From WLWS01 sp964639535 (lineage in GTDB: Bacteria; Pseudomonadota; Gammaproteobacteria; Eutrophobiales; Eutrophobiaceae): a stretch of DNA of 10,259 nt. The notes beneath the pieces are model-generated. The model searched no databases, had not been told where the DNA came from, and worked only from the letters and a program-made list of their open reading frames with translations. Where the stretch lies: the NCBI GenBank assembly GCA_964639535.1, contig CAZXDV010000100.1, forward strand, positions 1 through 10,259. The letters run 5' to 3'. The first letter of the stretch is position 1; each line of letters starts with the position of its first letter. Shown one piece after another: positions 1-7,260 of the stretch. Made by a program: the position numbers and the translations under genes.

Positions 1-379
1 TGCTGAAAAGAAATTCAAAGGATTCCACTGAATTGGTATTGAGTAACTGGTCGACAATGCCCGATTCATAGCGAATGCTGCGTCGGCGCTCACTCCGCAC
101 GACGTACTTGTCCTCGTCACGCTGCGCCTCGTCACCCTCGTGGAAAAACCAGTTGATACTGACACCAAGCGCATGACTGATATCAAACAGGGCTTTTACC
201 GTGGGAGAAGACAGGTTGCGTTCAATCTGGCTCAGGTAGCCGACGGAAAGACCGGTGCGTTCTCCCAGGCCGCTCAGGGTTAGCTTGCGAACCTTGCGCA
301 GCTTGCGTATTTCGTTACCAACCAGGCCGGCCTGGTCTGCATCGCTGGTGGTTTCTTCTGGCCGCGGCTCTGTATCCAT
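1..379 (-). CDS. XRE-family regulator with cupin-type C-terminus (partial)
   Basis: This is the N-terminal part of a cytoplasmic DNA-binding regulator; 126 residues are visible and the rest lies beyond the window edge. Reading leftward from the ATG at 379-377, residues 1-20 are an acidic, probably disordered leader. Residues about 22-78 form a lambda-repressor-like helix-turn-helix: an IRKLRKVRKLTL first helix, a GLSVGYLSQIERN recognition segment, and SSPTVKALFDISHALGVS after it. An acidic linker then leads to KYVVRSERRR, the usual entry into a small-molecule-sensing cupin barrel in XRE-cupin (PuuR-like) regulators. The gene is divergent from the FAD oxidoreductase at 706, the usual arrangement when such a regulator controls the neighbouring amine-catabolic gene and itself. 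The helix-turn-helix call is firm. The cupin call is inferred from the linker and first strand only, and the ligand is unknown. Confidence 0.9.
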   Translation of the reverse strand, partial: MDTEPRPEETTSDADQAGLVGNEIRKLRKVRKLTLSGLGERTGLSVGYLSQIERNLSSPTVKALFDISHALGVSINWFFHEGDEAQRDEDKYVVRSERRRSIRYESGIVDQLLNTNSVESFEFLFS

Positions 380-421
380 TTGATTTTCCGGTTTTCTCAA
401 CTAAAAAATTCATCTACGTGA

Positions 422-450
422 AAAATAATGAGGGAGGCCGGCGGTGTCAA
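422..450 (-). promoter_or_regulatory. Candidate sigma70 promoter for the XRE regulator
   Basis: On the minus strand a perfect -35 hexamer TTGACA (450-445) is followed after 17 bp by TATTTT (427-422), a 4/6 match to the -10 consensus. It lies about 43 bp upstream of the regulator's ATG. The -10 overlaps a GTGAAAAATA motif (418-427 on the plus strand) whose complement recurs at 530-538, so repressor binding there could give autoregulation. The hexamers are seen directly; promoter activity is inferred. Confidence 0.55.
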
Positions 451-481
451 GGTGAAATTGCGATAATTATTGGTAAAAATA

Positions 482-511
482 TTGAAAAATCCGGTTTCAT
501 ATTTTCATAAT
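482..511 (+). promoter_or_regulatory. Candidate sigma70 promoter for the FAD-GcvT gene
   Basis: TTGAAA (482-487) and CATAAT (506-511) are separated by 18 bp; each matches the sigma70 consensus at five or nearly five of six bases. Transcription from here would give a leader of nearly 190 nt before the ATG at 706. TGAAAA (483-488) and TTTTCA (502-507), which form an imperfect inverted repeat, lie on top of this promoter, which suits a repressor site. The assignment rests on pattern matching only. Confidence 0.45.
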
Positions 512-626
512 GGTGATAAAATTTTCCGATATTTTCACTTTTACGTGATACATAGTTTTAAAATACTCATAAACACGCGTCTATTCGCCTGTGCGCTTAT
601 GGCGCGGTAAATAGAAGCAGTAGCAT

Positions 627-681
627 GCCATTCCGGGAACAACGAGGGGAGAGAAAACCCGTCCCGTAGACCGGAATTGGC
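627..681 (+). other. Foldable mRNA leader upstream of the FAD-GcvT gene
   Basis: ATTCCGG (630-636) pairs perfectly with CCGGAAT (671-677). With one bulged T the stem extends to ten pairs, GCCATTCCGG (627-636) with CCGGAATTGGC (671-681). The enclosed segment contains GGGGAGAG followed by CCC, which can form an inner stem. The structure ends 24 nt before the ATG. It could influence translation of a gene that has no clear Shine-Dalgarno, but a stem of this length can arise by chance in a leader this long, and it matches no riboswitch class I recognise. Confidence 0.25.
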
Positions 682-705
682 GATTAAGCGGCGGACCCAG
701 TTTAT

Positions 706-3159
706 ATGTCGGAAAAGGCACTACCTACCCATGCCCAGGTGGTCATCATCGGTGGCGGTATCATCGGTTGCAGTATCGCCTATCATTTGACAAAGCTGGG
801 CTGGAAAGACGTGCTGTTGCTTGAGAGAAAGGAACTCACCTGCGGCACAACCTGGCACGCAGCCGGCCTGATTACCACGCGACGCCACACGGAAAACCAG
901 ACGAAGCTGGCGAAGTACTCCCAGGAATTATTCCAGAGCCTCGAGGAAGAAACGGGACAGGCCACCGGTTTTCGCCAGGTAGGTTCTATCCAGATCGCCA
1001 GTTCCCCGGAACGCCTGCAGGAAATGCAGCGCGGCTGTGACCTGGCCCGGTGCTTTGATGTGGAAGTAGAGGAAGTCTCAGCAGCAGATATCCAGAAGAT
1101 GTGGCCGCTGGCAGAAACCTCGGACATCATCAGCGGTTTTTACTTTCCCAATGATGGGCGCACCAATCCTACTGATACCACCCAGGCGCTGGCAAAAGGG
1201 GCAAAGCAGGGTGGCGCCACCATCATGCAGAATGTTCGTGTTGATCGTGTGCTGACTGAGAACGGCAAGGTAACCGGTGTCAGCACTGAAAAGGGCGATG
1301 TTAAGTGTGACTTCGTGGTTAACTGCAGCGGCATGTGGACACGGGACTTTGCCCTTCAGAATGACGTGCATGTCCCACTGCAGGCGGCGGAGCACTATTA
1401 CCTGATCACAGAAGCCGTGGAAGGCATGCATCGCGACTTGCCCATTCTTCGCGACCCCGACTACCGGGCTTACTACCGCGAAGAAACCGGCAAGATCATG
1501 CTGGGCATGTTTGAAGATGTCTGCGCACCCTGGGGCATGGACGGCATCCCCGATGATTTTTCCTTTGATGAGCTACCACCGGACTGGGATCGCCTGTATC
1601 CCTATCTTGAAAAAGCCATGAAGCGTATACCTGTCATGGAAGATACCGGCATACAGATGCTGTTTTGTGGTCCGGAGAGTTTTACCGCCGATCACAATTA
1701 CATGATGGGCGAGGCACCACACATAAAAGGTTACTTCGTCGCGGCCGGTTTTAATTCCCTTGGCATTCTTTCTTCCGGCGGTGCTGGCCTGGTGATGTCT
1801 GAGTGGATCGTCAATGGTCACCCACCCATGGATGTCTTTGATGTTGATCTGCGTCGTACCCACAAGTTTCAAAATAATCCCAATTTTCTAAAAGATCGTA
1901 TTGTCGAATCGCTTGGGCTCGTATATCAAAACCACTGGCCCTATCGCCAGTTTGAATCGGCCCGTGGCGTCAAGAAGCTCCTGCTTCACGATCGCCTTGT
2001 TGCTGCCAATGCCTGCATGGGTGAATCGGCCGGATGGGAGCGGCCCAACTGGTATGCGCCCGAGGGAGTCAAGCCGGAATATGAATACAGCTTTGACAGG
2101 CCGGGCTGGTTTGATCACGTTGCCGCAGAACACAACGCTGTACGCGAGAATGTTGGCATGTTTGAGCAAAGCTCCTTTTCTAAGTTCCTGGTGCAGGGCC
2201 GGGATGCAGAAAAGTACCTGGACTGGCTGGCGACCAACAACATGTCCGTCGCTGTTGGGAAAATAGTCTACACGCAATTCCTCAACAGCCGCGGTGGAAT
2301 CGAGGCCGACATCACCATTACCCGCATGGCCGAAACGGAATACCTCGTGGTGACGCCTGCATTCACGGCGACCCATGTACTTGGCTGGATACGCGAGCAC
2401 GTACCGACAGGTGATCACGTTACGGTGACCGATGTCAGCTGGAATTACGGCATACTCAATATCCAGGGGCCACGTTCCAGGGAATTTTTACAATCCCTCA
2501 CCAATACGGACATGTCCAATGAAAGCTTTCCCTTTGCCACCATGCAATCCATGGCGATTGACTACAGCGAGGTGCTGGCCTTTCGGGTTTCCTATACCGG
2601 TGAGCTTGGATGGGAAATTTATATACCATCAGAATACCTGCAACAGGTTTACGATCGCTTTGTCGACGCAGGTAAGGCTTTTGACCTCAGGCACTGTGGT
2701 TACCATGCATTGAATTCCCTTCGCATTGAGCGTGCCTTCAGGGAGTGGGCCCACGATATCGGTGGTGATGATAACCCGGTTGAAGCAGGCCTCGATTTTA
2801 CCTGTCGTTTCAAAAAGCCGGGTGGATTCCTTGGCATGGACAAGGTAAAGGACATGCGCGAGAAAGGTGCGCCGGCACGGCGCCTGCTGCAGTTCAAGCT
2901 GGAGGATTCAAAGCCCATGCTTTACCACGCAGAGCCAATTCTTCGAAACGGCGAGCGTGTCGGCTATACCACGTCAGGGATGTATGGCTTTACACTGGGT
3001 TCCGCCGTCGCCATGGGATACATTAACAATGAAAGCGGTGTTGATGATGATTTTGTCGATGCCGGAGACTACGAGATTACCGTGGAAGGTAAGAACTACC
3101 CGGCGAAGGTAAGCCGAACATCATTTTATGACCCAGAAGGTTCACGTCCCAAGTCGTGA
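706..3159 (+). CDS. FAD-dependent dimethylglycine/sarcosine dehydrogenase-like protein with GcvT domain
   Basis: This is a fused flavoprotein that oxidatively demethylates an N-methylated amine and probably transfers the one-carbon unit to tetrahydrofolate in the cytoplasm. Residues 11-40 are the Rossmann ADP-binding fold with GGGIIG at 16-21. TTWHAAGL at 48-55 carries His51, aligned with the histidine that binds FAD covalently in DMGDH and sarcosine dehydrogenase. The DAO oxidase fold runs to about residue 375. A linker with LLHDRLVAANACMGE and GWERPNW leads into a GcvT-like folate domain (about 470-725), with NSRGGIEAD at 527-535 (Asp535 aligns with the catalytic Asp of T-protein) and YTGELGWEIYIP at 630-641. 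A GcvT C-terminal barrel follows (about 728-808). The 817 residues match the family's usual length. An in-frame TAA at 685-687 leaves ATG 706 as the first start; only weak GCGGA precedes it. Dimethylglycine, sarcosine or another N-methyl amine are all possible substrates. Confidence 0.9.
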   Translation: MSEKALPTHAQVVIIGGGIIGCSIAYHLTKLGWKDVLLLERKELTCGTTWHAAGLITTRRHTENQTKLAKYSQELFQSLEEETGQATGFRQVGSIQIASSPERLQEMQRGCDLARCFDVEVEEVSAADIQKMWPLAETSDIISGFYFPNDGRTNPTDTTQALAKGAKQGGATIMQNVRVDRVLTENGKVTGVSTEKGDVKCDFVVNCSGMWTRDFALQNDVHVPLQAAEHYYLITEAVEGMHRDLPILRDPDYRAYYREETGKIMLGMFEDVCAPWGMDGIPDDFSFDELPPDWDRLYPYLEKAMKRIPVMEDTGIQMLFCGPESFTADHNYMMGEAPHIKGYFVAAGFNSLGILSSGGAGLVMSEWIVNGHPPMDVFDVDLRRTHKFQNNPNFLKDRIVESLGLVYQNHWPYRQFESARGVKKLLLHDRLVAANACMGESAGWERPNWYAPEGVKPEYEYSFDRPGWFDHVAAEHNAVRENVGMFEQSSFSKFLVQGRDAEKYLDWLATNNMSVAVGKIVYTQFLNSRGGIEADITITRMAETEYLVVTPAFTATHVLGWIREHVPTGDHVTVTDVSWNYGILNIQGPRSREFLQSLTNTDMSNESFPFATMQSMAIDYSEVLAFRVSYTGELGWEIYIPSEYLQQVYDRFVDAGKAFDLRHCGYHALNSLRIERAFREWAHDIGGDDNPVEAGLDFTCRFKKPGGFLGMDKVKDMREKGAPARRLLQFKLEDSKPMLYHAEPILRNGERVGYTTSGMYGFTLGSAVAMGYINNESGVDDDFVDAGDYEITVEGKNYPAKVSRTSFYDPEGSRPKS

Positions 3160-3197
3160 TTGGACAAAAGTTTTAATACATGTGGTCTGATGCCTCA

Positions 3198-3247
3198 TGT
3201 AGGGCCGGATTTATCCGGCCAAACGGTCGAATAAATTCGACCCTACG
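3198..3247. repeat. REP-like double-hairpin palindromic repeat
   Basis: Two adjacent 18-nt hairpins lie between the FAD-GcvT and PQQ genes: GGCCGGAT with ATCCGGCC (3203-3210, 3213-3220) and GGTCGAAT with ATTCGACC (3225-3232, 3235-3242). They are enclosed by an outer stem, GTAGGG (3199-3204) with CCCTAC (3241-3246), giving a cloverleaf. The hairpins are variants of one sequence, and their differences are compensatory: C-G becomes T-A at one stem position and G-C becomes A-T at another. This is typical of REP/BIME elements in gammaproteobacteria. There is no T-run after it, so it is not a standard intrinsic terminator, though it could stabilise the upstream mRNA or attenuate readthrough. Confidence 0.8.
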
Positions 3248-3277
3248 CTGTAAGAATTAATTGCGAGGAGAATAGTA

Positions 3278-5425
3278 ATGAAAACGCATTTTGTCAGAGC
3301 CTTATCAACGAGCTTGCTTGTCCTTTTACTTGTTAGTGCCTGTGGTAAGGAAGAATCGGCACAGTCACCAGCACCCGCTGCCGACAAGCCTGCCATGGCT
3401 GAAAGCGAGCCAATGGAAGAAGCATCGGCACCGCTGGCTGACAGCTGGTGGCCGAAACACGGACTGGGAGTGAGCGAACAGCGTTACAGTCCGCTGAAAC
3501 AAATTAACGCGGATACCGTTGGTGATCTTGGACTTGCATGGACTTATCAACCACCGGTCCCCGATGATGGTTTTGCCGGAACACCCATTGTAGTGGATGG
3601 CGTGATCTATATGACCGGTACAACCGCCGTGGTATTCGCGCTTGATGCTGTTACCGGTGAAGAGAAGTGGTTTTTTGACCCCGAATCACAACTCGGTCAC
3701 GGCTTTAGTGCTTCATGGGCCGGCCGGCGTAACCACGGTGTCGCCGTAGACAATGGCAAGGTTTACGTAGCCACACCGGACTGTCGCCTGATTGCCCTTA
3801 ATGCAGAGAACGGAGAGGTGATCTGGGAGGTGCAGGCCTGTGACCCGGGTGCGGAGTATTCCATGGCCGGCGCGCCGAGAGTCGCGAAGGGCAAGGTCTA
3901 TATTGGCAATGGTGTTTGCGATTTTGGTGCGAGGGGATTTGTCACGGCTTACGATGCCAATACCGGTGAACAGGTATGGCGGTTCTACAATGTACCCGGA
4001 GATCCTTCAAAGCCGTTTGAAAATCCGCATCTTGAAATGGTGGCAAAGACATGGAGCAAGGGCTGGGCCGAGGGTGGTGGGGCCTGCGCCTGGGATTCCA
4101 TTGTCTTTGATGAAACTTACAATCATATCTACTTTGGAACAGACAGTGGCTTACCCTGGGACCCCAGCGTTCGCAGTCCCGGTGGCGGTGACAACCTGTT
4201 CCTCAATTCCATCGTCGCAGTGGATGCGGACAGCGGTGAATATCGCTGGCATTACCAGACGGTGCCGGCAGATGCCTGGGATCTCAATGCTGCCAGCCAG
4301 ATTATCCTGGCTGATCTTGAGATAGAGGGCGAAACACGCAAGGTGCTGATGCAGGCGCCAAAGAATGGTTTCTTCTATGTCATCGATCGATCCAACGGTA
4401 AAGTTATATCCGCCAATAACTACGTGCCGGTTAACTGGGCAAGCCACATTGATATTGAATCCGGTCGACCGGTGGAAACACCGAATGCGCGATACTTTCT
4501 GAACGAAGACAAGAAATCCAGCATAGAACCCATGGTGCTGGGAGCGCATAACTGGCACGCCATGAGTTACAACCAGGATACCGGTCTGGTTTATATACCA
4601 GCACAGAATTTTGCCACGACTTATGACGCGGGCCAGGGTTCTCCCCTCGGCGGTGTGTCCTTTGGCTACTACGATACCAACCTGGATGAAGAAGGCACGG
4701 GGCTGAGTGAGAAAGGCAAGAAAAAAGTACGTGGTCAACTTATCGCCTGGGACCCGGTGACACAAACAGAACGTTGGTCGGTGACCCACGAGCTCGGTAT
4801 GAATGGTGGACTATTTTCATCTGCCGGCAACCTGGTAATCCAGGGAGCGGCGGATGGCTACTTGCGCGCCCACGCGGCGGACAGCGGTGAGGAGCTGTGG
4901 AAATTTGATACCGGTTCCACGCTGCAGGCCAGTCCCGTTAGCTACGCGGTTGATGGAGAACAGTACGTGTTGATACCCGCCGGTTCGGTCAGTATGACCC
5001 GTTTCATGATTCCCCATTACGGTGATATTCCCGGGCCGACCCAGTTGCTCGCTTTTAAATTGAATGGTGAAGCTACATTACCGGAGTACACACCATATAC
5101 ACCCGAGGTTCCGCTGCCTCCTGAACAAACCGCATCGGCTGAACAGGTTGAACGAGGTGCTGCACTTTTTGATGCGGTAGCCTGTGGCCTTTGCCATGGC
5201 TATGGGGGCTCGGGTGTAAGACCCGGTGGTTCCATGCCAAGCCTGCAGTACCTGAGCGCAGAGACCCACGCCCAGTTTAAAGACATTGTTCTTGGTGGCA
5301 TTCGTAAACCCATGGGCATGCAGTCTTTCAAGGGCATTCTTACGGAAGAGAACGTGGAGGATATCCATGCCTTCGTGATTCACCGTCAATGGCAGCTGTA
5401 TAACAAGCAGCAGGAAGGCAAATAA
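3278..5425 (+). CDS. Lipoprotein PQQ-dependent dehydrogenase with C-terminal cytochrome c domain
   Basis: This is a predicted extracytoplasmic quinohemoprotein dehydrogenase: substrate oxidation by PQQ in an eight-bladed propeller, then electron transfer to a fused haem c. A signal peptide ends in the lipobox VSAC, so Cys22 should be lipidated; Gly23 rather than Asp at +2 suggests outer-membrane sorting. After a Pro/Ala/Glu-rich tether (25-52), the propeller spans about 55-600, with repeated W-motif blades such as ALDAVTGEEKW, ALNAENGEVIW and AYDANTGEQVW. ADAWDLN (331-337) holds Asp335, aligned with the catalytic Asp. Asn337 stands where lanthanide-dependent enzymes have Asp. The cytochrome domain (about 622-705) has CGLCH at 636-640 and GMQSF with likely axial Met681. 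The adjacent Cys-Cys pair of most quinoprotein alcohol dehydrogenases is absent; Trp147-Ala148 align there. GAGGAG (3265-3270) is a strong ribosome binding site 7 nt before the ATG. An alcohol or polyol substrate is likely but unproven. Confidence 0.9.
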   Translation: MKTHFVRALSTSLLVLLLVSACGKEESAQSPAPAADKPAMAESEPMEEASAPLADSWWPKHGLGVSEQRYSPLKQINADTVGDLGLAWTYQPPVPDDGFAGTPIVVDGVIYMTGTTAVVFALDAVTGEEKWFFDPESQLGHGFSASWAGRRNHGVAVDNGKVYVATPDCRLIALNAENGEVIWEVQACDPGAEYSMAGAPRVAKGKVYIGNGVCDFGARGFVTAYDANTGEQVWRFYNVPGDPSKPFENPHLEMVAKTWSKGWAEGGGACAWDSIVFDETYNHIYFGTDSGLPWDPSVRSPGGGDNLFLNSIVAVDADSGEYRWHYQTVPADAWDLNAASQIILADLEIEGETRKVLMQAPKNGFFYVIDRSNGKVISANNYVPVNWASHIDIESGRPVETPNARYFLNEDKKSSIEPMVLGAHNWHAMSYNQDTGLVYIPAQNFATTYDAGQGSPLGGVSFGYYDTNLDEEGTGLSEKGKKKVRGQLIAWDPVTQTERWSVTHELGMNGGLFSSAGNLVIQGAADGYLRAHAADSGEELWKFDTGSTLQASPVSYAVDGEQYVLIPAGSVSMTRFMIPHYGDIPGPTQLLAFKLNGEATLPEYTPYTPEVPLPPEQTASAEQVERGAALFDAVACGLCHGYGGSGVRPGGSMPSLQYLSAETHAQFKDIVLGGIRKPMGMQSFKGILTEENVEDIHAFVIHRQWQLYNKQQEGK

Positions 5426-5432
5426 CCCTGCC

Positions 5433-6050
5433 ATGAAGATACTGGTTGTCTTTGCTCATCCACGTCGTGATTCACTCAGTGGACTCATAGCGGACCGCTT
5501 TGTGGAAGGTTTGAATGTGGCCGGACATGAGGTGGAGTTTGCCGACCTGCAGGCAGAAGGCTTTGACCCGGTATTGCGTATTGAGGACGAACCGGACTGG
5601 GAAGATGGAAGCAAAAAATACTCTGCCGATGTTGAGCAGGAAATGGACAGGATCAGGCGCAACGATGCCACGGTAATGATCTTCCCCGTCTGGTGGTGGT
5701 CCATGCCGGCGATTTTGAAAGGATGGATCGATCGGGTTTGGAACCACGGCTTTGGTTATACCTTTGCCGAGGGCTCGTCCAGCTACCCCCATGAGCATGC
5801 CCTGATGATCGGCGTGGCCGGCAACGACCAGGCAAGTTACGAAAAACGTGACTACGACAGGGCGGCTCAAATTCAACTGGATACAGGCATACTTGAATAT
5901 TGTGCTATCAAAAACCACGGTCTTGCCATGTACTACGACAGTTTAAGTGGAAACACGTCGCTGGTAGAAGAACAGCTCGACTCCGCAAAACAGCTGGGCG
6001 CGGATTTTCCGAATTATAAAAACTTGCCGGGTGATATTGTAAAGAGATAA
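5433..6050 (+). CDS. NAD(P)H:quinone oxidoreductase, flavodoxin-like fold
   Basis: This cytoplasmic flavoprotein of the Flavodoxin_2 family (NQO/MdaB/KefF-like) transfers two electrons from NAD(P)H to a quinone or similar acceptor. Evidence is the N-terminal strand with ILVVFAHPRRDSLSG (residues 3-17), whose His-Pro lies in the flavin-phosphate loop, and the hallmark FPVWWWSMPAILKGWIDRV (84-102) followed by HGFGYTF, which line the isoalloxazine pocket. The length of 205 residues is normal for the family. It begins 7 nt after the stop of the PQQ dehydrogenase gene, so the two are almost certainly co-transcribed; AGGAAGG inside the end of that gene is the only Shine-Dalgarno-like sequence, which suggests translational coupling. 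In this setting it may keep the quinone pool or a quinone product reduced. The exact acceptor is unknown. Confidence 0.88.
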   Translation: MKILVVFAHPRRDSLSGLIADRFVEGLNVAGHEVEFADLQAEGFDPVLRIEDEPDWEDGSKKYSADVEQEMDRIRRNDATVMIFPVWWWSMPAILKGWIDRVWNHGFGYTFAEGSSSYPHEHALMIGVAGNDQASYEKRDYDRAAQIQLDTGILEYCAIKNHGLAMYYDSLSGNTSLVEEQLDSAKQLGADFPNYKNLPGDIVKR

Positions 6051-6055
6051 AGAGT

Positions 6056-7231
6056 ATGAAGATAAAGGAACTATTACCGGAAAACTGGGGATTGCTGTAT
6101 GCCGCCTTTGCTTTCTCGCAGGGAATAGGCCTGTTGGGATACTGGGCCCTGCCACTGTCGGCCGGGGCCCTGGTAGCCGGTCTTGGCCTGAGCGCGACTG
6201 AAGTAGGCCTGCTTGGCACCATTGAATTCTCAGGGCTTTTTATTACATCTTTCCTGCTGGCGAACTTTGTCGACCGGGGCTACCGTCGTCGTGCTGCAAT
6301 GGTCAGCGTTGCGGTGGTGGTAGCTGCCAACCTGCTCTGTGGTTTTGTCAGCATGGATTTCACCACCCTGGCAATCGTACGTTTTATTAATGGCCTGGGC
6401 GCGGGCCTGGCCCTGGCTGTAGGCAACGCCACGATTGCCAATGCGAAAGATGCGGAAAAATTTTCCAGTCATCTCACTGTGATGTTGGTGGCCTTCATGG
6501 TGGTGGTGATGCCCGCGCTTTCCCGCTTTAGCGACAGCTTTGGATACCAGGGCGTATTCGTCGCGTTAGCCGGTACCGTGCTGATTGGTGCGATATCCAT
6601 GCTTTTCCTGCCGGACGGACCGGACAACACGCTTGTATCAGAGATAGAAGCAGATCAAGGTAGAGATGTGGGTTTACTGAGCACCCTGGCCATCATGGTG
6701 CTGGCTATCACCCTGATGTTTGGTGCACGGGGTACACTACCCTGACTGGTCACCGAGCAGCTGGGTATAGACGCAGGCATGACCACAGCAGAAGTGGGCA
6801 ACCTGTTTTCTTTAATGTTCGCTATCAGCATTCTTGGTCCTGGCCTGTTGCTTTTTCTTAGCCGTGTAGCGGGGCCACGTACTGTGCTTTTCTGGTCCAT
6901 GCTCGTGGCCGGAGCATTTAACTGGATGTTCACCACGTCAGGCGGCAACGCCCTGCAATTCCAGGTTGGCGTGGTAGCCTGGTCAACAATTTACTTTATG
7001 GCCTTTGCCCAGGTCAATGCGGTGGCTGCCATGGCGGACAGGAAAGGACGGCTGGCATCCGCAGTGGGTAGTGCCTTTATTGCCGGTGTCACCATCGCCC
7101 CTTTTATCGGCGGGTCTATCGTGGACCGGGGCGGCTACACCTGGCTCGGTAATGCCGAGATCTTTTTGACAGTACTTATTGGAATTGCTGTATTGATGGG
7201 CATCCCTCGTCACCTTTCCGATAACAAGTAA
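6056..7231 (+). pseudogene. MFS transporter interrupted by one in-frame TGA
   Basis: Read through position 6743-6745, this frame encodes a 391-residue protein of normal major facilitator length with about twelve membrane helices. VDRGYRRR near residues 73-80 is motif A between helices 2 and 3, and VRFINGLGAGLALAVGNA resembles helix 4. The TGA falls after MFGARGTLP, and the same frame continues at once with LVTEQLGIDAG and five more helices, ending in TAA at 7231. A TGG to TGA change restores a plausible Trp. The break lies at the end of helix 7, not in the central loop, so two functional half-transporters are unlikely even though ATG 6779 could restart translation. No other damage is seen, so the lesion is recent or a sequencing error. 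The gene starts 5 nt after the quinone oxidoreductase stop and precedes the aldehyde dehydrogenase, consistent with import or export for this pathway. The substrate cannot be read from the sequence. Confidence 0.82.
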
Positions 7232-7260
7232 CGTATGCAATCCCCGCAGGAGGTAGAGAC

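Larger units (their letters stand above)
415..548. promoter_or_regulatory. Repeated TGAAAA/TTTTCA and TACGTGA motifs, possible XRE operators
   Basis: This AT-rich stretch between the divergent genes holds several related short repeats. TACGTGA occurs at 415-421 and 542-548. ATATTTTCA occurs twice as a direct repeat, at 499-507 and 529-537. GTGAAAAATA at 418-427 is the near-complement of TATTTTCAC at 530-538. GTGATAAAA (513-521) and TATTTTCAC (530-538) form an imperfect inverted repeat with 7 of 9 positions pairing. The copies flank or overlap both candidate promoters, as expected for operators of the adjacent XRE regulator. AT-rich sequence raises the chance of coincidence, so this remains a hypothesis. 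Confidence 0.4.

Noticed and set aside
535..548. TCAC-N6-GTGA palindrome resembling a CRP site
   Set aside because: The half-sites are in the opposite orientation to CRP (TGTGA-N6-TCACA), so it is kept only as part of the local repeat set.
627..681. Glycine riboswitch, suggested by GGAGAG upstream of a GcvT-domain gene
   Set aside because: The conserved downstream core, including the CTCTCAGG-type segment, is absent and the pairing pattern does not fit; only a generic foldable leader is reported.
1888..2418. 176-codon open frame on the minus strand
   Set aside because: It lies wholly antisense to the well-supported FAD-GcvT gene and shows no recognisable domain.
3198..3247. Rho-independent terminator
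   Set aside because: The hairpins are strong but no T-run follows either one, and the double-hairpin layout fits a REP-like repeat better.
4151..4789. 212-codon open frame on the minus strand
   Set aside because: It is antisense to the PQQ dehydrogenase propeller, and its composition is that of a shadow frame without a recognisable family.
6743..6745. Selenocysteine or code-4 Trp readthrough at the TGA
   Set aside because: MFS transporters are not known selenoproteins, no convincing SECIS-like hairpin follows, and the 706-3159 gene ends in TGA where its family ends, so TGA acts as a stop here.
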